Of a stretch of DNA of 64,000 nt, positions 39,935 through 49,935 are shown in pieces. Positions within the stretch are counted from its first letter, which is position 1. Each line of letters opens with the position of its first letter. Below the pieces are notes generated by a model. It worked only from the letters and a program-made list of their open reading frames with translations, was not told the DNA's origin and searched no databases. The translations under genes and the position numbers were made by a program. The DNA is from Sphingomonadales bacterium (GTDB taxonomy: Bacteria; Pseudomonadota; Alphaproteobacteria; Sphingomonadales; Sphingomonadaceae). The stretch lies in assembly GCA_017302615.1 (NCBI GenBank), contig JAFLDB010000010.1:1-64000 (forward strand), read 5' to 3'.

Positions 39935-40552
39935 ATGGGCCTAAGTGCGAATCAGTTGCAGACCTGCCTCGATGCCGTGGCTGTGATCGAACCCCGCTTT
40001 GCAGCGGCGCTGGAGAAGGCCGGATACCCTGAACCGCGCATCCGCCCGACCGGGCATGGCACCCTGATGCGGACCATCGTCGGCCAGCAGGTCAGCGTGG
40101 CCGCCGCCGCGTCGATGTGGCGCAAGTTCGAAGACTTTGCCGGACCGGAACTGGACCCGCACCGGGTGCTGGAAGCGGATTTCGACACCCTGCGCGCCTG
40201 CGGACTTTCCCGCCAGAAACAAGGCTATATGCGCAGCTTGTGCGAGCTGGTGGTCTCGGGCGGGATCGATTTCGACGCCATGCCTGCCGATGACGAGGAA
40301 GCCGTTGCGCTCCTGACGCAGATCAAGGGCATCGGGCGCTGGTCGGCCGAGATCTACCTGCTGTTTGCCGAGGGCCGGCCCGACATCTGGCCCGCCGGGG
40401 ACCTGGCGGTCCAGGCTGGCCTGGCCAAACTGCTGGGGCTGGATGAGCGCCCGAGCGAGAAGGCCACCCGCGCCATGGCCGAAGCCTGGCGGCCGCACCG
40501 CGGCGCGACCGCAATCTTCACCTGGCATTGCTATAACAACCCGGCGCTGTAA
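39935..40552 (+). CDS. DNA-3-methyladenine glycosylase II-like (HhH-GPD)
   Basis: A 205-residue AlkA-type base-excision glycosylase. TGHGTLMRTIVGQQVSV, the helix-hairpin-helix LLTQIKGIGRWSAEIYLLF and the catalytic Asp in WPAGDLAVQAG are present. The start ATG 39935 is a choice; the frame is open to ATG 39905. It removes alkylated purines. It stands divergent from the ferredoxin gene, with a 92-base gap. Confidence 0.92.
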   Translation: MGLSANQLQTCLDAVAVIEPRFAAALEKAGYPEPRIRPTGHGTLMRTIVGQQVSVAAAASMWRKFEDFAGPELDPHRVLEADFDTLRACGLSRQKQGYMRSLCELVVSGGIDFDAMPADDEEAVALLTQIKGIGRWSAEIYLLFAEGRPDIWPAGDLAVQAGLAKLLGLDERPSEKATRAMAEAWRPHRGATAIFTWHCYNNPAL

Positions 40553-40596
40553 GCCTTGCTGACAAGAATGTCAGTGTGATTCGGGAGGGCACCAGC

Positions 40597-41400
40597 ATGG
40601 CGCACAAGACCATTTTCATCACCGGCGGGGCGAGCGGCATCGGCCGGGCTGTCGCGGTGAAGTTCGGCTCGCAGGGCTGGTTCGTCGGACTGGCCGATAC
40701 CGACGAAACCGGAATGCGCGAAACGGCGGCAATGCTTCCGGCGGGCAAGAGCTCCGTCCACAAGCTTGACGTGCGCGACCGCGAGGCCTGGGATGCGGCG
40801 CTGGCCGATTGCGCCAAGGCCAGCGGCGGCAAGATCGATGTGGTGTTCAACAACGCCGGGATTCCGCTGGGCGGCCAGTTGATCGAAAATACCGTGGGGG
40901 AGATCGAGCGCTGCCTCGACATCAACCTGAAAGGCGTGCTGTTCGGCGCGCAGGCCGCGCACCCCTGGCTCAAGGCCAGTGCTCCGGGATCGTGCCTGCT
41001 CAACACGGCCAGCGCGGCCGGGATCTATGGCACGCCGGGAGCCTCGGTCTATTCGGCGACCAAGTTCGGGGTGCGGGCGATCACCGAATGCCTCGATGCC
41101 GAATGGGCTCCCGACGGTATCAAGGTCTGTGACCTGATGCCGGGCTTCATCGATACTCCGCTGATCGACAAGAACCCCAACGCCGCCTCGAACGAGGACA
41201 TCCGCACCCGGGTGACCGAGGCCGGCCTTGAAATCACCCCGGTGGTCGAAGTGGCCGAAGCGGCGTGGAAGGCGGTCCACGGCACCGACCTGCACAACCG
41301 CGTCGGCAAGACCGCCCACCGCATCGCCTTTGCCGCGCGCTGGATGCCGGGCCGGCTGCGCAAGATGACCCGGACCCAGCTGCGCCCGCTGGGGAACTAA
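40597..41400 (+). CDS. Short-chain dehydrogenase/reductase
   Basis: A 267-residue classical SDR. NAD(P)-binding [10 protein letters not shown] is near residue 9, then NNAGI, catalytic Ser in NTASAAG and YSATK. ATG 40597 follows GGGAGG. A C-terminal extension of about 40 residues has basic and hydrophobic character. Substrate is unknown. Its stop overlaps the htpX stop (CTAA). Confidence 0.9.
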   Translation: MAHKTIFITGGASGIGRAVAVKFGSQGWFVGLADTDETGMRETAAMLPAGKSSVHKLDVRDREAWDAALADCAKASGGKIDVVFNNAGIPLGGQLIENTVGEIERCLDINLKGVLFGAQAAHPWLKASAPGSCLLNTASAAGIYGTPGASVYSATKFGVRAITECLDAEWAPDGIKVCDLMPGFIDTPLIDKNPNAASNEDIRTRVTEAGLEITPVVEVAEAAWKAVHGTDLHNRVGKTAHRIAFAARWMPGRLRKMTRTQLRPLGN

Positions 41401-42269
41401 CCCAGCGGATTGAGCGCCGAAGGGGCCCGCCGTCCGCCCTGCGGCGGCAGCGCGGTCATTTCGTTGAGCGCGGCAATCCGCCGTTCGGTGGCCGGGTGGG
41501 TGGAAAACCACTCCGAGACCGAAGTCGGCACGATGTAAAGCTGGGCCGTGGCCGGGCTGCGCAGCGATGCCTCGTCCGGAATGCGCTGCGCCGGGCCGGC
41601 GATCTTGGCCAGAGCCGAAGCCAGCGCTTGCGGATTGCCGCAAATTTCCGCCCCGGCCTTGTCCGCACCGAATTCGCGCGTGCGGCTGATCGCCATCTGC
41701 ACGATCAGCGCGGCAAATGGCGCGACCAGCATGGCCGCGATTGCCGCGATCGGGTTGGGCCGGCCTTCGGAATCGTGCGCGAAGAACATCCCGAAGTTGG
41801 CGATCATCGAGATTGCCCCGGCAATCGTCGCGACCATGGTCATCACCAGGGTATCGCGGTTCTTCACGTGGCCCAGTTCGTGCGCCATCACCGCCGCCAC
41901 TTCATCGCGGGTCAGCATGTTGAGCAGACCGGTAGTGGCGGCAACCGCCGCGTTCTGCGGATTGCGCCCGGTGGCAAAGGCATTGGGGTTGGGATTGTCG
42001 ACGATATAGACCCTGGGCATCGGCAGATTGCCGCGCCGGGCCAGTTCCGCCACCATCGCGTAGAATTCGGGCGCGGTCTGTGCATCGACTTCGCGGGCGT
42101 GCTGCATCTTCAGCACCAGCTTGTCCGCGTTCCAATAGGTGAAAAGGTTCATCGCCGCGGCAATGGCGAGGGCAATCATCGCACCGCCGGTGCCGCCGAA
42201 CATGTATCCAAGGCCCATGAACAAGGCGGTCAGCGCTGCCAGCAGCATTGCCGTCTTCAGTGCGTTCAC
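41397..42269 (-). CDS. htpX: Membrane zinc metalloprotease HtpX
   Basis: A 290-residue M48 protease of inner-membrane quality control. Two N-terminal helices (about 5-45) precede the zinc site HELGH (130-134) with the third ligand Glu in [12 protein letters not shown], and two further helices lie between them. The C-terminus [15 protein letters not shown] is the family ending, with a Pro/Arg tail. Confidence 0.96.
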   Translation of the reverse strand: MNALKTAMLLAALTALFMGLGYMFGGTGGAMIALAIAAAMNLFTYWNADKLVLKMQHAREVDAQTAPEFYAMVAELARRGNLPMPRVYIVDNPNPNAFATGRNPQNAAVAATTGLLNMLTRDEVAAVMAHELGHVKNRDTLVMTMVATIAGAISMIANFGMFFAHDSEGRPNPIAAIAAMLVAPFAALIVQMAISRTREFGADKAGAEICGNPQALASALAKIAGPAQRIPDEASLRSPATAQLYIVPTSVSEWFSTHPATERRIAALNEMTALPPQGGRRAPSALNPLG

Positions 42270-42347
42270 GTCACTCTACTCCCGTGCTTGCCCATCCACG
42301 GGGGAATCTATGCATTTGCGAACGATTTTCAACGGGCGGGACGCCCC

Positions 42348-42638
42348 TTACAGGTAGGTTTCGATTGCCCGGGCCATGGCCGCATCGCGGGCCGAAAGCC
42401 CGTCAGCGTCATGCGTGGTCAGGGTCATTTCCACCCGGTTGTAGACGTTGAACCATTCGGGGTGGTGATCCGCCTTGTCGGCATAGAGCGCGACGCGGGT
42501 CATGAACCCGAAAGCGGCGTTGAAATCGGCAAAGGTGAACGTGCGGATGATCGCCTTGCCATCGGCGCGCAGGGTCCAGCCGGGGACTTCGGCCAGCAGG
42601 GTGGCAGTTTCGGCGTCGGTCAGTCGGGCAATGGTCAT
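42348..42638 (-). CDS. phhB: 4a-hydroxytetrahydrobiopterin dehydratase
   Basis: A 96-residue pterin-4a-carbinolamine dehydratase starting MTIARLTD; the upstream frame has no homology. The active-site HHPEW motif and the [11 protein letters not shown] strand are intact. It recycles the pterin cofactor of phenylalanine hydroxylase, or acts in molybdopterin-related pterin turnover. No hydroxylase gene is adjacent. Confidence 0.93.
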   Translation of the reverse strand: MTIARLTDAETATLLAEVPGWTLRADGKAIIRTFTFADFNAAFGFMTRVALYADKADHHPEWFNVYNRVEMTLTTHDADGLSARDAAMARAIETYL

Positions 42639-42648
42639 GCCCGGGGCT

Positions 42649-43755
42649 TTAGGCCGGTTCGGGCCGGATGGAAACCCGCCCTGCTCCACGATGAGGCAGG
42701 CGCCGGTCGAGCCAGCGGCGCAGCGCGGGCGTGAACCGCTCGGTCCCCTGCGCGATTGCCGCGCAGGCCAGCGTCACTACCGCGATCGGCGCCAGCATCC
42801 ACCAGGCCCCCGGCGGCAGTTCCGGGCCAAAGCGCTCCATCACCATCAGCAGCGGGAAGTGGAACAGGTAAAGCGAGAACGAGAAACCCGCGGCATAGCG
42901 GATCGGGCCTTCCCAGCGCTCAAGCCAGGCCGAGCCCGCCATGGCCAGCGGCCGCAGCGCGGCGAGCGCGACCACCACGGTGGCGGTCAGCGGATAGTCG
43001 CTCAGCACCCATTCCGACATGGACAGCGAGAACGGTACCTGATCGCGCAGCCACAGCAGGGCTTTCAGATCGAACAGCCGGATCACCTGCAGCATCGCCG
43101 CGCAGCCTATCAGGTAGATCCCCCCCTGCCGGACAGTCAGGCTTCGCGCCCAGGGAGAGCGGACCAGCCAGGCCCCGGCCAGCCACAGCGGGAACAGCAG
43201 CACGATGTTGAACCCCGCCAGCAGCACCATCAGCGCCAGCGCGGCGATCCGCTGCCAGCCGCTGAGGAAGAACCCGGCGGCAAACAGGGCATAGTACCAG
43301 ACCTCGTAAGCCATCGACCAATAGGGCTGGTTGCCCCAAGTCGGCGCGCCGAACACCGGCGACTGGTTGAGGAACAGCAGGCTGCTCGCCACGGCGCGCA
43401 GGCCCTCGGCCGCAAAGCCCTGCGGCAGCGGGCCTTCGGATGCGGTCAGCCAGACATGGACCAGCGCGGACAGCAGCACCGCCGGCACCGCCACCGGCAG
43501 GATCCGGGCGGCGCGGGCGATAGTGTAGTCGCGCAGGCTCATCGCCTTCTTCGTCGCGCTGTCGACGATCACCAGCCCGGACAGCACGAAGAACACGATC
43601 ACGCAGCCGTGGCTGAGCCGCAGGGTGAAGGGCATTTCCTCGGCCCGGCCATAGAAATCGGCGGCGTGGACCGCCAGCACGCCCAGCGCCGAAAGAAACC
43701 GCAGCGCATCGAGCGCGATCGACATCGGCCGGTTGATGAAACGTTCGCCGTCCAT
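42649..43755 (-). CDS. Acyltransferase 3 (OafA/NodX-type) membrane protein
   Basis: A 368-residue integral protein with about ten helices. The first helix region [18 protein letters not shown], with [12 protein letters not shown] following, is the Acyl_transf_3 hallmark. It moves acyl groups to extracytoplasmic sugars (O-antigen, glucan or peptidoglycan); the acceptor is unknown. No surface-polysaccharide genes surround it. Confidence 0.92.
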   Translation of the reverse strand: MDGERFINRPMSIALDALRFLSALGVLAVHAADFYGRAEEMPFTLRLSHGCVIVFFVLSGLVIVDSATKKAMSLRDYTIARAARILPVAVPAVLLSALVHVWLTASEGPLPQGFAAEGLRAVASSLLFLNQSPVFGAPTWGNQPYWSMAYEVWYYALFAAGFFLSGWQRIAALALMVLLAGFNIVLLFPLWLAGAWLVRSPWARSLTVRQGGIYLIGCAAMLQVIRLFDLKALLWLRDQVPFSLSMSEWVLSDYPLTATVVVALAALRPLAMAGSAWLERWEGPIRYAAGFSFSLYLFHFPLLMVMERFGPELPPGAWWMLAPIAVVTLACAAIAQGTERFTPALRRWLDRRLPHRGAGRVSIRPEPA

Positions 43756-43852
43756 GCCGCCGGCCTAGGGGAAATTGCTGAAGGATCGGTTTAGGCGCGC
43801 CGCTCTTCCCTCCACCTTGGCAGCGCGCGGGCTTTGCCCTATCGCCGCGGCG

Positions 43853-44464
43853 ATGAATGCATCGGCGCTCACAGCGTGGGAACTGTTCTGTCGCAGGGGC
43901 GATCGCCTGCTGTTTGGCGGCGTGGACCTGTGGCTTGATCAAGGGGATGCGCTGCACCTCGTCGGTCCAAACGGGATCGGCAAGACGTCATTATTGCGGA
44001 TGCTGGCAGGCTTCATCAAGCCATACGCAACCGGCCTGCCTTCTCCTCCGGCGGGATCGGTGGGTATCATTCATTGGGCAGGTAGCTTCGGGCTGCTCAA
44101 CGAAAAGCCCGCTCTCGACGAGCATCTGCCGCTTGGGCAAGCGCTCGCGTTCTGGCAGGCAATCGACCAGCGAAATTCGGTTGATCTTGACCGGCTTGGT
44201 CTAGGCCGACTGCTCGACGTGCCGGTCCGCTACCTTTCCACCGGGCAGCGCAAGCGAGCTGCGATGGCAAGACTGCTGGGCCAAAATGCGGACCACTGGC
44301 TGCTGGACGAACCCCTGAACGGTCTCGACACCGACGGGGTCGCGCTGATCGAAACCCTGATAGACGAGCAACGCGCGAATGGTGGTGCCGTGATCGTAGC
44401 TTCGCACCAGCCGATCCAGCTGCGCGATGCGAAAACGCTGAACTTGGCGGACTATCGACTGTGA
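43853..44464 (+). CDS. ccmA: Heme exporter ATP-binding protein CcmA
   Basis: A 203-residue ABC ATPase of system I cytochrome c maturation. Walker A is VGPNGIGKTS, the signature is YLSTGQRKRAAMARL, Walker B is HWLLDEPLNGLD and the H-loop is VIVASHQ. ATG 43853 gives MNASALTAWE. Lines of this gene count about 55-58% GC by eye, while flanking genes count about 67-75%. The next gene, ccmB, overlaps by GTGA. Confidence 0.92.
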   Translation: MNASALTAWELFCRRGDRLLFGGVDLWLDQGDALHLVGPNGIGKTSLLRMLAGFIKPYATGLPSPPAGSVGIIHWAGSFGLLNEKPALDEHLPLGQALAFWQAIDQRNSVDLDRLGLGRLLDVPVRYLSTGQRKRAAMARLLGQNADHWLLDEPLNGLDTDGVALIETLIDEQRANGGAVIVASHQPIQLRDAKTLNLADYRL

Positions 44465-45117
44465 CAGTGTTCCTCGCCCTCCTCCGCCGCGACCTGGCGC
44501 AGCTGCTGCTCGGCGGGCGGCGCGGCGGGGCGGTGTTGCCGGTGCTGTTCTTCCTCGCGGTGGCGATGCTCTATCCCTTCGCGGTCGGGCCGGACGCGCC
44601 GGTGCTGGCGCGGACCGGCGGCGGGGTGATCTGGGTCGCCGCTCTGCTCGCCGCGATCCTGCCGCTTGACCGGCTGATCGAGCCGGACCTCGAACTGGGC
44701 ATGTTCGATCAATGGGCGCTGCGCGGGATCAGCGAGGAAATGCTGATCACCGTCAGGATGCTGGCCCACTGGCTCAGCTTCGGCCCGCCGCTGATGCTGG
44801 CCGCGCTCCCCGCCTCGGCCCTGGTCGGGATCGACGGGGAAACGCTGTGGCTGGTCGAACTAGGCCTGCTGGCGGGGACCCCCGGCCTGGCCGCGCTGGG
44901 CGTCCTCGTCGCCGCGATCACCGCCGGTCTGCGCGGCGGGGCGGCGCTGGGCGGCCTGCTGGCGATCCCGCTGGCTGTGCCGCTGCTGGTGTTCGGTGCG
45001 GGCAGTCTGGCCGTCGGCGGCGAAGCGGGCCTGGGCCTGACCGCCGCGTTCAGCCTGGTGCTGCTGGCGATCACGCCCTTCGCAGCCGGTGCAGCGATCC
45101 GCAGCGGAAGGGGTTAG
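44461..45117 (+). CDS. ccmB: Heme exporter protein CcmB
   Basis: A 218-residue membrane subunit with six helices, the partner of CcmA in releasing haem from holo-CcmE. N-terminal FLALLRRDLAQLL, GGVIWVAALLAAILPLDRL and the family GMFDQWALRG segment are visible. It starts at GTG 44461 and overlaps ccmA. No ccmC-I genes follow; the convergent map gene does. Its GC is normal for the window, unlike ccmA. Confidence 0.93.
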   Translation: MTVFLALLRRDLAQLLLGGRRGGAVLPVLFFLAVAMLYPFAVGPDAPVLARTGGGVIWVAALLAAILPLDRLIEPDLELGMFDQWALRGISEEMLITVRMLAHWLSFGPPLMLAALPASALVGIDGETLWLVELGLLAGTPGLAALGVLVAAITAGLRGGAALGGLLAIPLAVPLLVFGAGSLAVGGEAGLGLTAAFSLVLLAITPFAAGAAIRSGRG

Positions 45118-45938
45118 TAGGGCGGCTTGTCCAGCCCCTTGGGGCTCGCGGTAAAGATCTCGCAGCCCGTCTCGGTAATCCCGATCGAGTGCTCAAACTG
45201 CGCCGAAAGCGAGCGGTCGCGCGTCACCGCCGTCCAGCCGTCTTCCAGCAGCTTCACCCCCGGCTTGCCCAGGTTGATCATCGGTTCGATCGTGAAGAAC
45301 ATCCCCGGCTTCAGTTCCGGCCCGGTCCCGGCGCGGGCGGCGTGGATCACTTCGGGGGCATCGTGGAACAACCGGCCCAGGCCATGCCCGCAAAACTCGC
45401 GCACCACGCCATAGCGGAAGCTTTCAGCGTGTTTCTGGATCGCCGCGCCGATATCGCCCAGCCGCGCACCGGGCCTGGCCTGTTCGATCCCCAGCATCAG
45501 GCATTCATAGGTCACGTCGACCAGCCGCCGCGCTTTCAGCGGCACATCGCCGACCAGGTACATCCGGCTGGAATCGCCGTGCCAGCCATCCAGCAGCGGG
45601 GTGACATCGATGTTGACGATATCCCCGTCCTTCAGCGTCTTGTCCGAAGGGATGCCGTGGCAGACCACGTGGTTGATCGAGATGCAGCACGAATGCTGAT
45701 AGCCGCGATAGCCCAGCGTGGCCGGCACCGCGCCGCCATCCAGCGTCATCTGCCGGACCACATTGTCCAGGTGCTGGGTCGAAACCCCGGGCTGGACCAG
45801 CGGCACCAGCGCGTCGAGGATTTCGGCCGCCAGCCGGCCGGCCTTGCGCATGCCGGCAAAGCCGTCCGGCCCGTGCAGCTTGATGGTGCCGTCGCGCAGG
45901 ACGGTGTCGCTATCGGTGACTACCTGATACTGGTTCAT
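45114..45938 (-). CDS. map: Methionine aminopeptidase type I
   Basis: A 274-residue metalloenzyme that removes initiator Met. The metal-ligand regions GDIVNIDVTPLLDGWHGDSSRM, GHGLGRLFHD, FFTIEPMIN and AQFEHSIGITE are in order. The stop overlaps the ccmB stop by four bases. Confidence 0.96.
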   Translation of the reverse strand: MNQYQVVTDSDTVLRDGTIKLHGPDGFAGMRKAGRLAAEILDALVPLVQPGVSTQHLDNVVRQMTLDGGAVPATLGYRGYQHSCCISINHVVCHGIPSDKTLKDGDIVNIDVTPLLDGWHGDSSRMYLVGDVPLKARRLVDVTYECLMLGIEQARPGARLGDIGAAIQKHAESFRYGVVREFCGHGLGRLFHDAPEVIHAARAGTGPELKPGMFFTIEPMINLGKPGVKLLEDGWTAVTRDRSLSAQFEHSIGITETGCEIFTASPKGLDKPPY

Positions 45939-45993
45939 GGCGGGGCATATAGCGCCGGACCATGTGTTTTGCGACCCCTCCTGCCCTAACGGG

Positions 45994-46365
45994 TCAATTC
46001 ATCTGCGGAGGGTTCTTGGAATCGCAACCAACCTTCCCGTCGGGGAACGTCTTGCAATAGGCCTGCGGAATGCCGGTCAGTTTCTTGTCATAGGGTCCAC
46101 CGAAATCGTGCCTGTGGGTGCGGAACAGGCTATCCAACTGAGTATATTGCCCCTTCAGTTCCGAGAGCTTCGCTTCCTGCGCCTTGTTGATCTTCTGCTG
46201 CTCGGAAACCGTGGACTTCAAAGCGGTAATATCATTCCTCAGCGATGAAATCTCCTGCCGCAGCGATACGGCATCCACCGGCCCCGGTTGAGCGATCTGC
46301 GCGTTGGCAATTGACACCAGGGTGACCGCGACACCCAAGCCGACAATCCATCCATTGACCTGCAT
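45994..46365 (-). CDS. Small secreted coiled-coil protein of unknown function
   Basis: A 123-residue protein from ATG 46365 (GAGGAGG five bases upstream). The signal peptide is WIVGLGVAVTLVSIANAQ. A coiled coil follows at about 30-75 (LRQEISSLRNDITALKSTV; EQQKINKAQEAKLSELKGQ). A compact end contains two Cys (YCKTF and VGCDS) and HRHDFGG. GC is about 52-55% in sampled lines, clearly low for the window, which suggests recent acquisition. I know no family. Confidence 0.7.
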   Translation of the reverse strand: MQVNGWIVGLGVAVTLVSIANAQIAQPGPVDAVSLRQEISSLRNDITALKSTVSEQQKINKAQEAKLSELKGQYTQLDSLFRTHRHDFGGPYDKKLTGIPQAYCKTFPDGKVGCDSKNPPQMN

Positions 46366-46546
46366 TTGTACCTCCTCGATCCGAACTGATCGCGGCAAGA
46401 CTACGATGGGCCGAGGCGATGTTATTGTATGATTTGGACGTTCCAGGTCCGGCTTCCGACCGCGCGCTTGTTCTGGCTGCTTCGCAAACGTCGCTGTGTA
46501 TTTCTTCTCGCACTGTTGGTCGATCTGGGTCTAGGACGGCAAAGCG

Positions 46547-47929
46547 ATGACCGACAAGAACGCCCTGATCCAGCCCGACAAGGGCCAGAAAGCCACCCCG
46601 ATCCACCTGGTCGACAAGAAGGGGCTCGAAGCCTTCGTCAAGGGCCTTACCGCCCCGCAGCGCGCCGCGCTGGCCGCGCAGAAGTTCGAAGGCGAAGGCT
46701 ATTCCTTCGCGATCCTGCCGGACGGGGATGACTGGTTCATCGTCTCGGGCGTGGCCAATACCGAAAGCCTGTCCAGCTGGTGCATGGCCAAGCTGGCCGA
46801 AGTGCTGCCCGCCGGCACCTATCGCCGCGCGGGCGGAGAGCCGGGTCCGGCGCTGTTCGGCTGGGTGACGGGGCAGTACCGGTTCGACCGTTATCTTTCC
46901 AAGCCGGGCGAGGAAGGTCCACGCGTGCTGCTGACCAAGGATGTCGCGGCGATCGGCCCGGCCCTGGCCGAGGCCGGCGCGGTGGCGCTGGTCCGCGATC
47001 TGGTCAACACTCCGGCCGAGGACATGGGCCCGGCCCAGCTTGAGCATGAGGCGCACCTTCTTGCCAAGGCCCACCGGGCCGAGTTCAAGGTCACTTCGGG
47101 CGACGCGCTGGAGCGCGGCTTTCCGATGGTCCACGGAGTGGGCCGGGCCGCGGCGCGCAGCCATGCCCCGCGGATGATCGAGCTGACCTGGGGCGATCCG
47201 GCCCATCCCCGCATTGCCGTGGTCGGCAAGGGGGTCTGCTTCGATTCCGGCGGGCTTGATATCAAGCCCAGTTCCGCCATGCTGCTGATGAAGAAGGATA
47301 TGGGCGGCGCCGCCCATGCCCTGGCGCTGGCCCGGCTGGTGATGGAGAGCGGCCTAAAGGTACGCCTGCACCTGCTGATCCCGGCGGTCGAGAACGCGAT
47401 TTCCGGCAATGCCTTCCGCCCCGGCGACGTGCTGCGCAGCCGCGCCGGGATCACCGTGGAAATCGGCAATACCGATGCCGAAGGGCGGCTGGTGCTGGGC
47501 GATGCCCTGACCCGCGCGGGTGAGGAAAACCCGCAGCTGGTGATCGATTTCGCCACGCTGACCGGGGCGGCCCGGGTGGCGCTGGGGCCGGACCTGCCTG
47601 CCCTGTTCACCCGCCGGGACGAGACGGCCGAGGAAATGCTCGCTGCCGGGATCGCACACGATGACAAGTGCTGGCGCCTGCCGCTGTTCGATGGCTACCG
47701 CGAATACCTGAAGAGCGATGTGGCCGACATCAACAACTCCGGCTCCAACGGCTTTGCCGGGGCCACGGTCGGCGGGCTGTTCCTCGACCGGTTCGTGCCG
47801 GAAGGAGTCGACTGGGCCCACTTCGACACCTTCGCCTGGCGTCCCGCCGCCAAGCCCGGCCGCCCCAAGGGCGGCGACGCGCTGGGCCTGCGCGCGGCCT
47901 GGGGCCTGCTGAAAGGGCGGTATGGATAA
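46547..47929 (+). CDS. pepA: Leucyl aminopeptidase family M17
   Basis: A 460-residue dizinc aminopeptidase. VVGKGVCFDSGGLDIKPS, MKKDMGGAAHALALA and the signature NTDAEGRLVLGDAL are present, with the metal Lys/Asp/Glu set. The N-terminal domain of about 130 residues is the variable region. The following gene starts inside its last codons (8-base overlap). Confidence 0.93.
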   Translation: MTDKNALIQPDKGQKATPIHLVDKKGLEAFVKGLTAPQRAALAAQKFEGEGYSFAILPDGDDWFIVSGVANTESLSSWCMAKLAEVLPAGTYRRAGGEPGPALFGWVTGQYRFDRYLSKPGEEGPRVLLTKDVAAIGPALAEAGAVALVRDLVNTPAEDMGPAQLEHEAHLLAKAHRAEFKVTSGDALERGFPMVHGVGRAAARSHAPRMIELTWGDPAHPRIAVVGKGVCFDSGGLDIKPSSAMLLMKKDMGGAAHALALARLVMESGLKVRLHLLIPAVENAISGNAFRPGDVLRSRAGITVEIGNTDAEGRLVLGDALTRAGEENPQLVIDFATLTGAARVALGPDLPALFTRRDETAEEMLAAGIAHDDKCWRLPLFDGYREYLKSDVADINNSGSNGFAGATVGGLFLDRFVPEGVDWAHFDTFAWRPAAKPGRPKGGDALGLRAAWGLLKGRYG

Positions 47930-48323
47930 CTTGCCCTATGGCGAAAGCGGCGCTAATCGCCCGCTCTTCCAGTTTGGGGGAACCGAAGCCTTGACCGCCA
48001 CCGCGATTCCGACCGGGCAGCTTGCCCTTTCCGGACCAGCCGAAAAGCTGGATGCCGCGCACTGGCCGGTGCGCGGGGACCTCGCCCATATCCGCCTGGC
48101 GGGCCGCTGCTTTGTGCCGCACTATGCCGTGCCGATGGAACGCCGGGTGGTGGCGGGTGGGGCCAACCTGCTGGCGCTGAACAACCCGCAGGCCGAAGTG
48201 CGCGAAGCGCTGCCCGGCGGCACCCTGTTCAACTTGCTGGACGTGACCGGCGGCTGGGCCTGGGGCCAGGTCGGTGACGATGGTTTCGTCGGCTATCTGC
48301 CGGTCGACGCGCTGGAGCCGTGA
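47922..48323 (+). CDS. SH3-like domain protein, possible remnant of an NlpC/P60 hydrolase
   Basis: A 133-residue soluble protein. The mid part GDLAHIRLAGRCFVPHYAVPM and the end LFNLLDVTGGWAWGQVGDDGFVGYLP form a bacterial SH3 fold. In many sphingomonads the gene after pepA encodes this domain fused to an NlpC/P60 cysteine peptidase (from memory, not checked). Here the frame stops just after the SH3 part and argC follows, so the hydrolase half is absent. It could be a free targeting domain or a decayed gene. Confidence 0.6.
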   Translation: MDNLPYGESGANRPLFQFGGTEALTATAIPTGQLALSGPAEKLDAAHWPVRGDLAHIRLAGRCFVPHYAVPMERRVVAGGANLLALNNPQAEVREALPGGTLFNLLDVTGGWAWGQVGDDGFVGYLPVDALEP

Positions 48324-49243
48324 CCCACACCGTCTTCATTGATGGCGCCGCCGGCACCACCGGGCTCGAGATTGTCGAGCGGCTGGCCCCGCGCTCCGAT
48401 TTCGACCTGCTGATCCTGGACGATGAGCAGCGCAAGAGCGCAGAGGCCCGGCGCGAGGCCTATCATTCCGCCGATTTTGCCGTGCTGTGCCTGCCGGACG
48501 AAGCCGCAATCGAGGCCGTGGCGCTGGCTGGAGGTGCCAAGGTCCGGATCATCGATGCCTCCAGCGCGCACCGCGTCGCGCCCGGCTGGACCTATGGCTT
48601 TCCCGAACTGACCGGGCGGGAAGCGGTCGCCTCAGCCGCCCGCGTTTCCAATCCGGGGTGCTATCCCACCGGCTTCCTCGCACTGGTCGCCCCGCTGGTG
48701 CGGGCCGGACTGCTGCCGGCCGACTGGCCCTATACCGTCAACGCCGTTTCGGGTTATTCCGGCGGGGGCAAGGCACTGATCCAGCGGTTCGAGGATGATG
48801 GCGACATCGCCTTCCGCGCCTATGGCCTGACCATGGGGCACAAGCACCTGCCGGAAATGCAGGCCTATGCCGGCCTTTCCCATGCGCCGCTGTTCGCGCC
48901 GGCCGTGATCCCGGCGCATCGCGGCATGGTGGTGGAAGTGCCGGTGCCGCTGGCCGCCATGCCGATGGCCGGATCGCCCGAAGTGCTGCGCCTCGCGCTG
49001 GTCGATTTCTACACCGGCAGCAAGCTGGTGACCGTCCATGACGAGACCCCCGGCGAACTGCTGCTGCGCCGCTCGATGCAGCCCAGCGACCGGCTTGACC
49101 TGTGGGTCTGCGGCAATGCCGATGGCGGCCAGGCGCGACTGATTGCCAGGCTCGACAACCTCGGCAAGGGAGCCAGCGGGGCGGCGGTACAGAGCCTCAA
49201 CCTCATGGCCGGGCTGGACGAAACGGCAGGGCTTTCACTCTGA
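48320..49243 (+). CDS. argC: N-acetyl-gamma-glutamyl-phosphate reductase (type 2)
   Basis: A 307-residue NADP enzyme of arginine synthesis, of the short AGPR2 type. N-terminal VFIDGAAGTTGLEI, the catalytic Cys in VSNPGCYPTGFL and GYSGGGKALI are present. It starts at GTG 48320, overlapping the preceding stop (GTGA). A hairpin begins one base after its stop. Confidence 0.94.
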   Translation: MTHTVFIDGAAGTTGLEIVERLAPRSDFDLLILDDEQRKSAEARREAYHSADFAVLCLPDEAAIEAVALAGGAKVRIIDASSAHRVAPGWTYGFPELTGREAVASAARVSNPGCYPTGFLALVAPLVRAGLLPADWPYTVNAVSGYSGGGKALIQRFEDDGDIAFRAYGLTMGHKHLPEMQAYAGLSHAPLFAPAVIPAHRGMVVEVPVPLAAMPMAGSPEVLRLALVDFYTGSKLVTVHDETPGELLLRRSMQPSDRLDLWVCGNADGGQARLIARLDNLGKGASGAAVQSLNLMAGLDETAGLSL

Positions 49244-49284
49244 TTGCCTAATTTTCAGGCAGGGGTTGCTGAAAAATAAGGCAA
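49244..49284 (+). repeat. Imperfect inverted repeat directly after argC
   Basis: TTGCCT (49244-49249) pairs with AGGCAA (49279-49284). ATTTT and CAG then pair with AAAAT and CTG, with a bulge and a loop of about five bases. No T-run follows the second arm, so it is a weak terminator candidate. Confidence 0.6.
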
Positions 49285-49297
49285 GCCAGCACCGTAA

Positions 49298-49846
<549 letters not shown>

Positions 49847-49861
49847 CACTTCCCGAAATCT

Positions 49862-49915
49862 CCCTTCCGAAGCTGCGGAAGGGGCAACAAGAAACCCGCC
49901 CTCCCCGTTGGAGGG
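49862..49915 (+). other. Two stem-loops in the glnB-glnA spacer
   Basis: CCCTTCCG/CGGAAGGG (49862-49869/49876-49883) and CCCTCC/GGAGGG (49899-49904/49910-49915). Neither has a T-tail; the second ends 20 bases before the glnA start. A role in processing or in setting glnA translation is possible. Confidence 0.5.
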
Positions 49916-49935
49916 ATACTCAAGAAGGACCGGAC

